Of a stretch of 64,000 nt of DNA, positions 43,547 to 51,492 are shown one piece after another; within the stretch, counting starts at the first letter, position 1; every line of letters starts with the position of its first letter. The position numbers were made by a program, and so were the translations under genes. The notes under the pieces are model-generated. The model saw nothing but the letters and a program-made list of their open reading frames with translations. It did not search any database and was not told the DNA's origin. The DNA is from Methylopila turkensis (GTDB lineage Bacteria > Pseudomonadota > Alphaproteobacteria > Rhizobiales > Methylopilaceae). Location of the stretch: positions 677,610 to 741,609 of the forward strand of contig NZ_BSFL01000001.1 of the NCBI RefSeq assembly GCF_027922325.1, given 5' to 3'.

Positions 43547-45052
43547 ATGCGCACCAAGATCGACGCCGGCTGGCTCGTCGCCCACGAGAAGGGCCGTCAT
43601 GTGCTCATACGTGACGGCGAGCTCGTCTTCGAAGGCAATCGGATCGTGTTCGTCGGCCGCGGCTTCGAGGGCGAGATCGACCGCACGATCGACGCCGGCG
43701 GCCGGCTCGTTTGCCCGGGGTTCATCGACACCCATGTCCATTCCGGACATCGCGCCTCGCATCGGCTGATCTCGGACGCCGGTCGGCCGATGTATTTCGG
43801 CCAGCCCTTCCTCGAGATCAGCGTTCCGCGCGAGGGCGCGACCGTGAAGGGCGACCCGCGCTACCTGAAGCATGGCGACGCAGGCGCGGAGGCCGCCTTT
43901 CAGCTCAACGCCCGCTTCACGGTGGCCGAGCTGCTGAGGAACGGCGTCACCACCTTCGTGGAGTTCGGCAGCCAGCTGAAGGTGCAGGACGCGCTCCTGG
44001 CCGAGGTGACGCGGCTCGGGACCCGCGCCTATCTGGCGCCCGGCTTCGATTGCGGGCGCTGGGTCGGCGACGAGCGCGGCCGCCTGAAGCGCACCCGTGA
44101 CGACCGGCTTGGCCTCGACGGGCTCAAGACCGCGCTCGATTGGATCGCAGCGCATGACGGCGACGCGGACGGCCGCGTCCGCGGCATTCTCGTCCCGCGC
44201 GAGGTCGAGACCGCGAGCGTCGAGCTTCTGCGCCGCACGCGCGAGGAAGCCGACCGAGCGCGCCTTCCGATGGCGACCCATGCGGCCTACAGCGTGCTCG
44301 AGTTCCATGACATCGTGCGCGAGCACATGATGACGCCGATCGAGCTGCTCGACAGTCTCGGCATGCTCCGTCCCACGCTGAACATCGGCCACGGCAACTT
44401 CATCGCCGACAATCCGAACCTCAATTACGCCCGGCCGCAGGACCTCAAGCTGATGGGCGACGCCGGGGTCTCGATCTCGCACTGCCCGATCAACATCGTG
44501 CGACGCGGCCGCACGCTCGACAGCTGGAAGCGCTACCGCGAGGCGGGCGTGAACATCTCGATCGGATCGGACACCTATCCGCGCGACATGATCATGAACA
44601 TGCGCACGGCCTCCTATCTCGGGAAGCTCATGAGCCACAGCTATCTCGCCGCGACCGCCGGCGAGGCGTTCGAAGCGGCGACGCTCGGCGGCGCGATCTC
44701 GGTGGGGCGAGACGATCTGGGACGGCTCGAGCCCGGCGCGCTCGCCGACATCGTGATCATCGACCTCGCTGGCCGCAATTCGCTGCGCTACGGTCCTGTG
44801 CGCGACGCGGTGAAGAGCGTCGTGGAATGCGGCGTCGGCGACGACGTCGACACCGTGATCGTCGATGGCGTGGTGCGGATGGAGAACGGCGTCATACCGG
44901 GCGTCGACGTCAGCGCGCTGATGGCCGAGGCGCAGGCCGCGGGCGAGGCGGTCTGGGACTCGCTCCCCGACTGGGACCCGCTCGGCCGCTCGGCGGAGGA
45001 GGCCTGCCCCTGGTGCTATCCGGAGCGCCGTTTCGAATGCGCGCCGGCGTGA
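43547..45052 (+). CDS. Metal-dependent amidohydrolase/deaminase (ATZ/TRZ-like)
   Basis: A 501-residue member of the amidohydrolase superfamily, close to the chlorohydrolase/aminohydrolase (ATZ/TRZ, guanine deaminase-like) group. The metal ligands are His63 and His65 in FIDTHVHSGH, a His in PMATHAAYS near 244, a His in LNIGHGNFIAD near 282, and an Asp in SIGSDTYPRDM near 338. The C-terminal part has GALADIVIIDLAG. It lies between the TRAP permease and UbiX, overlapping UbiX as TGATG. It probably hydrolyses or deaminates a ring substituent before or after decarboxylation; the substrate is unknown. Confidence 0.88.
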   Translation: MRTKIDAGWLVAHEKGRHVLIRDGELVFEGNRIVFVGRGFEGEIDRTIDAGGRLVCPGFIDTHVHSGHRASHRLISDAGRPMYFGQPFLEISVPREGATVKGDPRYLKHGDAGAEAAFQLNARFTVAELLRNGVTTFVEFGSQLKVQDALLAEVTRLGTRAYLAPGFDCGRWVGDERGRLKRTRDDRLGLDGLKTALDWIAAHDGDADGRVRGILVPREVETASVELLRRTREEADRARLPMATHAAYSVLEFHDIVREHMMTPIELLDSLGMLRPTLNIGHGNFIADNPNLNYARPQDLKLMGDAGVSISHCPINIVRRGRTLDSWKRYREAGVNISIGSDTYPRDMIMNMRTASYLGKLMSHSYLAATAGEAFEAATLGGAISVGRDDLGRLEPGALADIVIIDLAGRNSLRYGPVRDAVKSVVECGVGDDVDTVIVDGVVRMENGVIPGVDVSALMAEAQAAGEAVWDSLPDWDPLGRSAEEACPWCYPERRFECAPA

Positions 45053-45681
45053 TGGCGGCAAGCCAGCTCCCGATCGTCATCGGGATCAGCGGCGCGTCCG
45101 GCGCCATGCTCGGCGTGCGCGCGCTCGAAGTCTTGCGCGAGCTCGGCGTCGAGACGCATCTCGTGATGAGCCGCTCCGCGCAGGTGACGCTGGCGCAGGA
45201 GACCGACCTCCGCCTTGCGGACCTCAGGGCGCTGGCGAGCGAGTTCCACAGCATCGAGAACGTCGGCGCCTCTATCGCGAGCGGCTCCTTCCGCACGGCG
45301 GGAATGCTCGTCGCGCCCTGTTCGATCCGCACGCTCTCCGAGGTCGCGACCGGCGTCACCTCCACCCTGCTGACGCGCGCGGCCGACGTGGTGCTGAAGG
45401 AGCGCCGCCGCCTCGTGTTGCTCGTGCGCGAGACGCCGCTCCATCTCGGCCATATCCGCAGCATGGCGTCCGTCACGGAGATGGGCGCGATCGTGATGCC
45501 GCCTGTCCCGGCCTTCTACGCCCGCCCGCGGACGATCGACGATATGATCGACCACACGGTCGGCCGCGCGCTCGACCTGTTCGGCCTCGACGCGAAGCTG
45601 TCGAGAAGGTGGTCGGGTGTGACGAAAGCGAGGCGCGGGACGCCCGCGACGACGCCGCGCCTCGACGCGGAGGACGCGTGA
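45052..45681 (+). CDS. ubiX: Flavin prenyltransferase UbiX
   Basis: Transfers dimethylallyl phosphate to FMN, forming the prenylated FMN needed by UbiD enzymes. The 209-residue protein has the FMN-binding start IGISGASGAMLGVRALEVL, MLVAPCSIRTLSEVATGVTSTLLTR-type flavodoxin-like core around 85-105, and VLLVRETPLHLGHIRSM. The start ATG 45052 overlaps the amidohydrolase stop; ATG 45037 is an alternative. A UbiX dedicated to this cluster strengthens the assignment of the decarboxylase. Confidence 0.93.
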   Translation: MAASQLPIVIGISGASGAMLGVRALEVLRELGVETHLVMSRSAQVTLAQETDLRLADLRALASEFHSIENVGASIASGSFRTAGMLVAPCSIRTLSEVATGVTSTLLTRAADVVLKERRRLVLLVRETPLHLGHIRSMASVTEMGAIVMPPVPAFYARPRTIDDMIDHTVGRALDLFGLDAKLSRRWSGVTKARRGTPATTPRLDAEDA

Positions 45682-46250
45682 ACGACGCTCCGGCGAGCGA
45701 AGCGCGGGAGCCGGACGATCCGCATTGGCGTTTCGCGCTGGCGGTCTATTCGCGCCCGGGCGTCGCCCCGGCCTGCCTCGCCCTGCAAGATCGCTTCGGC
45801 GTGGACGTCAACGTCCTGCTGGTCGCGCTCTACGCTGCGACGCAACGCGGACTCGCGGTCGGCCAGGAGGAGATCGCCGCGTTGGATCGCGCCGTCGCGC
45901 CGTGGCGCGCGGTCGCGGTCGCGCCGCTTCGGTCCATCCGGCGCGCGTTGAAGTCGTTCTCCGACACGCCCCGTCCCGAGGACGTCCAAACGCTGCGCGG
46001 CCAATTGCAAAAGCTCGAAATCGAAAGCGAACGGCTGGCGCAGTCCATACTCGCGGCGGCGCTGCGCGAGTTCGGCGCCAAGAGCGGCGACCGCGGCGCA
46101 GCCGACGTTCTTACGGCAACGTTGGCGTACTACGCTCCGACCGCCGTCCCCGACCAGGAGACGTTGCGGGCGTCCTCGATCATCTGCAACGCGGCTGAGA
46201 ACTACGTCGACATATCATCCAGCGCTAACGCGCCTGGAAGCTGTTCCTGA
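45678..46250 (+). CDS. TIGR02444-type protein of unknown function
   Basis: A 190-residue soluble helical protein. WRFALAVYSRPGVAPACLALQDRFG and VDVNVLLVALYAA at 18-60 match what I remember of the TIGR02444 family. The function is unknown. GTG 45678 overlaps the ubiX stop as GTGA, with GGAGGA upstream, so translation is coupled although a link to decarboxylation is not obvious. The frame extending to 45609 is inside ubiX and was not used. Confidence 0.75.
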   Translation: MNDAPASEAREPDDPHWRFALAVYSRPGVAPACLALQDRFGVDVNVLLVALYAATQRGLAVGQEEIAALDRAVAPWRAVAVAPLRSIRRALKSFSDTPRPEDVQTLRGQLQKLEIESERLAQSILAAALREFGAKSGDRGAADVLTATLAYYAPTAVPDQETLRASSIICNAAENYVDISSSANAPGSCS

Positions 46251-46314
46251 TACTGCGACCGAGAGTTGTTCCGCGCCGGTCTCGACGGACGCGGCGATAC
46301 TGTAAATTCGCGCC

Positions 46315-47364
46315 TCAGATCGCGGTCGGCGTTCGAACGCCCAGCCGAGCCGCGTGCGGCTCCAGCGAGGCGAGGATCCCGTCGTGGAGCGCGACGCCGT
46401 TCGCGAGCGCCTCGCGCTTGCGCTTCAGCGCCGCCTCTCCCGGCAGCCGCACCGCGTTGACGCCCGGCCGCGGCGGGTTGGAGCGGCAGGCGTCCGCAAG
46501 CCAACCGGTCTGGCGCAAGAACGCCTCACGACCGCCGAACGCCTCCGGATCGTAGACCTGCACGGTCACCGCGGCGTTGGTGCCCTTCAGCGCGTCGGCG
46601 CGGCCGTAGCCCGCCAACCCTTGCGTCACCGCCTCGACGTGCAGCGCCATGCCGTAGCCCTTTTGGCCGTGGTCGAGCCCGCCGGTCGGCAGCAGCGTGC
46701 CACCCTCGGACATCACTTTTGGGTCGCGCGATGGGACGCCGTCCTTGTCCATCAGCCAGTCGTGCGGGAACGCTTCGCCGGCCTTGAGCAGCCGCTGGCT
46801 CATGTTGACCGTCGTGATCGAGGCCGAGATGTCGATCAGGATCGGGTCGCCAGGCGTGGGGACGCCGTGGGCGACGGGATCTGGCGTGTACAGCCCCTTC
46901 AGTCCGCCGAACGGCGCGACCTGCGCGCCGGAGGGGCTCGAGCTCGCGATCGTGACCATAAGGCCCTGCTCCGTCGCGATCGGCAGATAGGCCGCAAGGC
47001 AGCCGATGTGGTGGCTGTCGCCGATGACGATCGTGGCCGCGCCATGGGTCTTGGCGCGCTCGCAGCCGAGCTTGACGGCCTCCGCGGTCAGCCATGCGCC
47101 CGGCAGGCGCCGCCCGCGCCAGCACACCGCCGCGCCACGATCGGAGACCACGTTCGGCGCGCCGGATTTGGTCATCACGCCGTCCGCGACCGCGTCGAGA
47201 TACCAGGCGGCGAGCGCGAGGCCGTGGGTGGTGTGGCCCATCAGGTCCGCCTCGACCAGATAGGTCGCGACAGCCTGCGCCTTGTCGGTCTCAAGACCGG
47301 CGGCCGAGAACAACGCCTCGGCGTACGCGACCAGCTCCTCGGCGAGGAAGCGGGGCGCGGTCAC
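46315..47364 (-). CDS. Ldh-type (malate/L-lactate dehydrogenase YlbC family) oxidoreductase
   Basis: A 349-residue NAD(P)-dependent oxidoreductase of the malate/L-lactate/ureidoglycolate/sulfolactate dehydrogenase family, which has its own non-Rossmann fold. Characteristic segments are DLMGHTTHGLALAAWYLD near residue 35-52, GDSHHIGCLAAYLPIA near 115 and GQKGYGMALHVEAVTQGLAG near 220. The start is GTG 47364, overlapping the preceding gene as GTGA. It is last in a minus-strand operon of acid-metabolising enzymes. Confidence 0.9.
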   Translation of the reverse strand: MTAPRFLAEELVAYAEALFSAAGLETDKAQAVATYLVEADLMGHTTHGLALAAWYLDAVADGVMTKSGAPNVVSDRGAAVCWRGRRLPGAWLTAEAVKLGCERAKTHGAATIVIGDSHHIGCLAAYLPIATEQGLMVTIASSSPSGAQVAPFGGLKGLYTPDPVAHGVPTPGDPILIDISASITTVNMSQRLLKAGEAFPHDWLMDKDGVPSRDPKVMSEGGTLLPTGGLDHGQKGYGMALHVEAVTQGLAGYGRADALKGTNAAVTVQVYDPEAFGGREAFLRQTGWLADACRSNPPRPGVNAVRLPGEAALKRKREALANGVALHDGILASLEPHAARLGVRTPTAI

Positions 47365-48341
47365 GCCGGCGCTCCCGTGCGCTCGAACACCTGCGGGTTG
47401 AGCACGCGGGCCGGGCGACCGCCGGCGATCAGCGTCTCGATGTCCTCGATGTTCATCAGCCCTACGCGCTCGACCGACTCGACCGTGTCGGCGCCGGTGT
47501 GCGGCGTGAAGACGACGCGCGGCTGGCGGAAGATCGGGTGGGAGACGTCCGGCGGCTCGACCGCATAGGCGTCGATCCCGGCGCCCGCGAGTTTCCCCGC
47601 GGTGAGCGCCGCGTCGAGGGCGTCGAGGTCGACAACTTCGCCGCGTGCGAGATTGAGCAGGCAGGCTGTGGGCTTCATGAGCGCGAGGCGCTCGGCGTTG
47701 ATCAGCGCGGCGTTGTCGGCCCCGCCGAAGACGTGGAGCGAGACGTAGTCGGAACGTTTCAGAAGTTCGTCGAGCTCCACGATCTCGACGCCGTGGCGGC
47801 TTCCGAAGTCGCGGTCCGGATAGAGGTCGGAGGCCACGACCGTCATGCCGAGACCTAAGGCTTTCAGCGCGAGCGACCGGCCGATCGCGCCCAGGCCGAC
47901 GATCCCGAGCGTCTTGCCGCCGATCTCGCTGCCGACGACGCGGTTCCAGCCGCCGGTGACGACGCCCTGGTGGCCCGCCGGGATGTTGCGGGCGAACGCG
48001 AACATCATGCCGATCGCGAGCTCCGCGACCGCGGCCGCATTCGCGCCTGGCGTGTTCAGCACCGGAACGCCGTGCGCCGTGCAGGCCGCGACGTCGATGC
48101 TGTCGACCCCGACGCCATGCTTCAACACCGCCTTGAGCTTGGGCGCGGCGCCAAGCGTCTCCTCGGTCACCCTGACGAGGCCCGCGACCAGGAAATCGAC
48201 GTCAGCGAGATGCTCCGAGAGGCCCCCGTCCGGCTTCGTCACGTCGACGCAGCGAACGAAGGTCCAGCCCTTCTGCGCGAGCTTGTCCGGCACGGCGCCG
48301 TAGCGGCCGAAGCCGGGCGAGGTGGTGGCGACGACGGTCAT
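47361..48341 (-). CDS. D-2-hydroxyacid dehydrogenase (phosphoglycerate dehydrogenase-like)
   Basis: A 326-residue NAD-dependent dehydrogenase. The Rossmann motif is GIVGLGAIGRSLALKALGLGMTVVASD. Catalytic Arg is in NLARGEVVDLDAL, Glu in YAVEPPDVSHPIF and His in FTPHTGADTVE. ATG 48341 has GAGGAG eight bases upstream and begins 10 bases after the DapA-like gene; the frame to 48365 overlaps that gene. It likely interconverts a 2-oxoacid with a 2-hydroxyacid in the pathway encoded here. Confidence 0.9.
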   Translation of the reverse strand: MTVVATTSPGFGRYGAVPDKLAQKGWTFVRCVDVTKPDGGLSEHLADVDFLVAGLVRVTEETLGAAPKLKAVLKHGVGVDSIDVAACTAHGVPVLNTPGANAAAVAELAIGMMFAFARNIPAGHQGVVTGGWNRVVGSEIGGKTLGIVGLGAIGRSLALKALGLGMTVVASDLYPDRDFGSRHGVEIVELDELLKRSDYVSLHVFGGADNAALINAERLALMKPTACLLNLARGEVVDLDALDAALTAGKLAGAGIDAYAVEPPDVSHPIFRQPRVVFTPHTGADTVESVERVGLMNIEDIETLIAGGRPARVLNPQVFERTGAPA

Positions 48342-48351
48342 CGGGCGCTCC

Positions 48352-49236
48352 TCAGACGAGACCATGGGTCTTCAGCAGGGCGGCGATCTTCTCGTCCTGC
48401 TCGGGGCTCGGCGGCAGGGCCGGCTGGCGGCTCGCGCCGACGGAAGGGTCCATCAGGTAAAGCGAGCGCTTCACCAGCGCCGGCGGGTAGCCGAGCTTGT
48501 AGAGGTCGGTGCGGAAGGCGGTGAACTTCGCCTGCGCGGCCTCGGCTTTCGCTAGGTCGCCCGCGTTGTAGCCTTCGGCGATCTCCGCCAGCACCTTGGG
48601 CATGACGTTGCCAAGGCCGGAGATGCAGCCCTTGGCACCGTTCTGGAACGCCCAGAGCACGAGCGAGTCCGGGCCGGAATAGACGTCGAAGTCACCTTCC
48701 GCCTTCGAGACTTCGAGGTAGGCCTCGAGCGTCGCCTGCTGGCCGCCGCTGTCCTTGATGCCCGCGATGTTGCCGTGGCGGGCGAGGACGCGCGCGGTCT
48801 CGGGCTCGATGTGGTTCTGGGTGCGGGCCGGGATGTCGTAGAGATAGACAGGCGTCTTCACGGCGTCGGCGACCGTCGAGAAGTGCCGGATCAGTCCGTC
48901 CTGCGTGCATTCGATGAAGAACGGGGTGATGACCGCGATCCCGTCGACGCCGATGCGGTCGAACTCGCGCGCGAGCTTCACCGTCTCGTAGGTCGCGGGC
49001 ATCCCCGCGTTGACGATGACGCGGGCCTTGCCGCCGGCCTCCGCCACGACCTCCTCGGTCAGCCGCACCTTCTCCTCGAAGGTGAGCGCGGTGAAGTCGC
49101 CGTTGGTGCCGGCGCACATGATGTGGTTGCCGGCCTCGACCTGCCGGCGCACCTGCGCGCGGGTGGCGCGGAAGTCGATCTCCTCGGCGTCGTCGAAGCA
49201 GGTCACGAGGGCGACGAAGGTTTCGCGGGCGGTCAT
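48352..49236 (-). CDS. DapA-family aldolase (dihydrodipicolinate synthase/N-acetylneuraminate lyase superfamily)
   Basis: A 294-residue class I aldolase-type lyase. The Schiff-base Lys is in NIAGIKDSGGQQA near residue 160 and the proton-relay Tyr in VYLYDIPARTQNH near 133. The N-terminal GTNGDFTALTFEEK replaces the usual GTTGE. Given its catabolic neighbours it is more likely an aldolase or dehydratase on a 2-oxo sugar acid than a lysine-synthesis enzyme. It follows the Bug-type binding protein across a 76-base gap with a stem-loop. Confidence 0.88.
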   Translation of the reverse strand: MTARETFVALVTCFDDAEEIDFRATRAQVRRQVEAGNHIMCAGTNGDFTALTFEEKVRLTEEVVAEAGGKARVIVNAGMPATYETVKLAREFDRIGVDGIAVITPFFIECTQDGLIRHFSTVADAVKTPVYLYDIPARTQNHIEPETARVLARHGNIAGIKDSGGQQATLEAYLEVSKAEGDFDVYSGPDSLVLWAFQNGAKGCISGLGNVMPKVLAEIAEGYNAGDLAKAEAAQAKFTAFRTDLYKLGYPPALVKRSLYLMDPSVGASRQPALPPSPEQDEKIAALLKTHGLV

Positions 49237-49273
49237 GGGTCTCTCGGAAGGATCGCGGGACAGGGAGGCCGTC

Positions 49274-49295
49274 GTCCCGGCGCTTCGGCCGGGAC
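49274..49295 (-). terminator. Stem-loop after the Bug-type binding-protein gene
   Basis: GTCCCGGC (49274-49281) and GCCGGGAC (49288-49295) form a perfect 8-bp stem with loop GCTTCG, about 18 bases after the stop. There is no T-tract. It may limit read-through into the DapA-family gene. Confidence 0.45.
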
Positions 49296-49312
49296 GAAGG
49301 CGGTCGTTCAGC

Positions 49313-50302
49313 TCACTCGGGCTTCACGCCGGCGGTCTCGATGACCTTGCTCCACTGCCCGGCCTCCTCGCCGATCAGCTTCGCGAAGGCCTCCGGCGAC
49401 GTGTGCATCGGCAGCACGCCAAGCTCCTCGAACCGCTTCTGCGTCTCGGGACGCTCCATGAAGGCGTTGATCTCTTTGGCGTAGGCCTCGATCAGCGGCT
49501 TCGGGGTCTTCACCGGCGCGAGAAAGCCGTGCCAGGCGACGGCCTGGAAGCCCGGAACCGTCTCGGCGACGGTCGGCAGATCCGGCGCGACCTTCAGGCG
49601 CTCGGCGGTCGCGGTTCCGAGCGCGATCAGCTTGCCCGACTTGATGTGCGGCCAGAGCAGCGGCGCGTTGTCGAAGGCGATGTCGATCTGTCCGGCGATC
49701 AGATCCGGCATCATCTGGCTTGAGCCCTTGTAGGCGACATGCGTCATCTTCGTGCCGGTGCGCTGCATGAACAGCTCGCCGGCGAGATGCTGCGTGGTGC
49801 CGACGCCCGACGAACCGAACGAGACCTTTTCAGGATTGGCCTTGAGGTGGTCGATGAGCTCCTGGACGGTGCGGGCCTTGATGCGGTCCGGGTTCACGAC
49901 CAGCAGGTTCGGCACGAGCGAGATCTGGGTGATGGGCGCGAGGTCGCGCAGAGTCTGGTACTGGATCCGGTCCTTCAGCAGCGTCGGATGGATGGAGAGG
50001 TTCGAGGTCGAGGCGATCGCGATCACCGAGCCGTCGGCGTCGGAGCGCGCCAGCCGTCCGAGCGCGAGCGTGCCGCCCCCGCCGCCGACGTTCTCCGCCA
50101 CGATCGGCTGGCCGGTGACCTTGTTCAGGTGGTCGCCGATCATACGGGCGAAGATGTCCGCGGTGCCGCCGGCGGTGAACGGCACCAGCAGCGTGATGGG
50201 CCTCTTCGGCCAGTCGCCTTCGGCCGCGTGCGCGGACGACGTCAGGGCGAGCGAAAGCGGCGTCGCGAGCGCGAGGCCCGCGACCAGCAGGGATTTCAAC
50301 AT
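49313..50302 (-). CDS. Bug-family (TctC-like) periplasmic solute-binding protein
   Basis: A 329-residue binding protein of the tripartite tricarboxylate transporter type. The signal peptide is at about 1-26 (LVAGLALATPLSLALTSSAHA). WPKRPITLLVPFTAGGTADIFAR and GGGGGTLALGRLARSDADG are the family signatures. GGAGG precedes ATG 50302. The membrane partners TctA and TctB are not in the window, so it is an orphan binding protein. Many Bug proteins bind carboxylates. Confidence 0.92.
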   Translation of the reverse strand: MLKSLLVAGLALATPLSLALTSSAHAAEGDWPKRPITLLVPFTAGGTADIFARMIGDHLNKVTGQPIVAENVGGGGGTLALGRLARSDADGSVIAIASTSNLSIHPTLLKDRIQYQTLRDLAPITQISLVPNLLVVNPDRIKARTVQELIDHLKANPEKVSFGSSGVGTTQHLAGELFMQRTGTKMTHVAYKGSSQMMPDLIAGQIDIAFDNAPLLWPHIKSGKLIALGTATAERLKVAPDLPTVAETVPGFQAVAWHGFLAPVKTPKPLIEAYAKEINAFMERPETQKRFEELGVLPMHTSPEAFAKLIGEEAGQWSKVIETAGVKPE

Positions 50303-50324
50303 TGGGCGTCCTCCAGGTTTGATC

Positions 50325-50342
50325 CGCGGCCGTCCGGCCGCG
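50325..50342 (-). other. Stem-loop between the Fe-alcohol dehydrogenase and Bug-type genes
   Basis: CGCGGCC (50325-50331) and GGCCGCG (50336-50342) form a perfect 7-bp stem with loop GTCC in the 59-base spacer. With the hairpin at 49274-49295 it brackets the binding-protein gene, a pattern that could stabilise its message. Confidence 0.4.
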
Positions 50343-50361
50343 TCGTGACGACGGCCGCTTC

Positions 50362-51492
50362 TCAGGCGGCCTTGGCGTAGATCGCGAGGATGTCCCCGCG
50401 GCTCATGTCGCGTGGGTTGTTGTCGAGCAGCCGGCGGATGGCGTGGGCCTCCGTCGCCATGGTTTCGAAGTCGTTGTCCGGCACGCCGAGCGCGGACAGC
50501 CGCATCTCGACGCCAAGATCGGAGCAGAACCGGTAGGCGCCCGCGAATGCGGCCTCGGGATCGGTCGCGCCGTTCAGGCCGAGCGCCTCAAGCACCAGAC
50601 CGGTCTTCTCCGGAACCGCCGGGGCGTTGAACGCGAGCGTGTGCGGGAAGATCAGCGCGCAGGCGAGGCCGTGAGCGACGTGGTGGCGCGTGCCCAGCGG
50701 ATAGGCGACCGCATGGCCCGCGGTCGTGTTCACCGGCCCGAGGCAGAAGCCGCCGTAGAGCGAGGCGAGCGAAAGCCCGACGCGCGCCTCACGGTCCGCC
50801 CCGTCGGCGACCGCGCGGGCGAGGTAGCGGCCGACGAGCCGCGCGCCTTCGAGCGCATAAGCGTCGATGATCGGATGCGCCTTCTTGGAGGTGAAGGCTT
50901 CGACGCAATGCGCCATGGCGTCGACGCCGGTCGCCGCGGTGACGGCTGGCGGAACCGTCATGGTGAGGTCGGGATCGACGATCGCAAGATCCGCCAGCAT
51001 GTGGCGGCTCTGGACCGCAAGCTTGTTCTTGGTCTCGGGGTCGGTGACGAGCGAGCGTGTCCCGCCCTCGGAGCCCGTGCCGGACGTCGTCGGGATCTGG
51101 ATGAGCCCGACGGTGCGGCCCGAAACCTTCTCCGGCCCGACGACGTCCTTCAGTGTCTGGCCCGAGCCCGGCAGCACGGCCACGAGCTTGGCGAGGTCCA
51201 TGGCGCTGCCGCCGCCGAAGCCGATCACGACGTCGGGGCGGGCTTCGGCGGCGAGCGCAAGCGCCTTGTCGAGGTTCGGCGCGTCGGGCTCGGGCTTCAC
51301 CTCTCCGAAGACCGCGACGGCGCCGCACAAGCCGAGGAGGTCGACGCGGGCGGCGTTGAAGGGGTCGGCGACGACGAGCGGACGCGTGTAGCCGCGCTCG
51401 GCCACATAGGCCCTGAGCCCGGCGAGCATGCCGGGGCCGAAGTATATCCGCGCGGGGCGCAGGAGCTCGATCGGGGCGACGAGCGAGGTCAT
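50362..51492 (-). CDS. Iron-containing alcohol dehydrogenase
   Basis: A 376-residue group III metal-dependent alcohol dehydrogenase. Nucleotide-binding FGGGSAMDLAKLVAVL near residue 95 and IPTTSGTGSEGGTRSLV near 130 are followed by metal ligands Asp in DLAIVDPDLT, His in GVDAMAHCVEAF, and two His in HHVAHGLACALIFPHTLAF. ATG 51492 has GGAGG six bases upstream and overlaps the IclR stop as ATGA. It probably oxidises a hydroxyacid or reduces a semialdehyde in this cluster. Confidence 0.92.
   Translation of the reverse strand: MTSLVAPIELLRPARIYFGPGMLAGLRAYVAERGYTRPLVVADPFNAARVDLLGLCGAVAVFGEVKPEPDAPNLDKALALAAEARPDVVIGFGGGSAMDLAKLVAVLPGSGQTLKDVVGPEKVSGRTVGLIQIPTTSGTGSEGGTRSLVTDPETKNKLAVQSRHMLADLAIVDPDLTMTVPPAVTAATGVDAMAHCVEAFTSKKAHPIIDAYALEGARLVGRYLARAVADGADREARVGLSLASLYGGFCLGPVNTTAGHAVAYPLGTRHHVAHGLACALIFPHTLAFNAPAVPEKTGLVLEALGLNGATDPEAAFAGAYRFCSDLGVEMRLSALGVPDNDFETMATEAHAIRRLLDNNPRDMSRGDILAIYAKAA

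Noticed and set aside
41579..45061. 1160-codon open frame on the minus strand
   Set aside because: It lies opposite the TRAP permease and amidohydrolase, both with clear motifs. Its translation is Arg/Asp/His-rich without domain features, as expected from the GC bias at third codon positions.
48352..49236. Assignment of the DapA-family gene as lysine-synthesis dapA
   Set aside because: The catalytic Lys and Tyr are present, but the N-terminal motif differs from usual and the gene lies in a catabolic operon away from dapB, so a catabolic aldolase is more likely.
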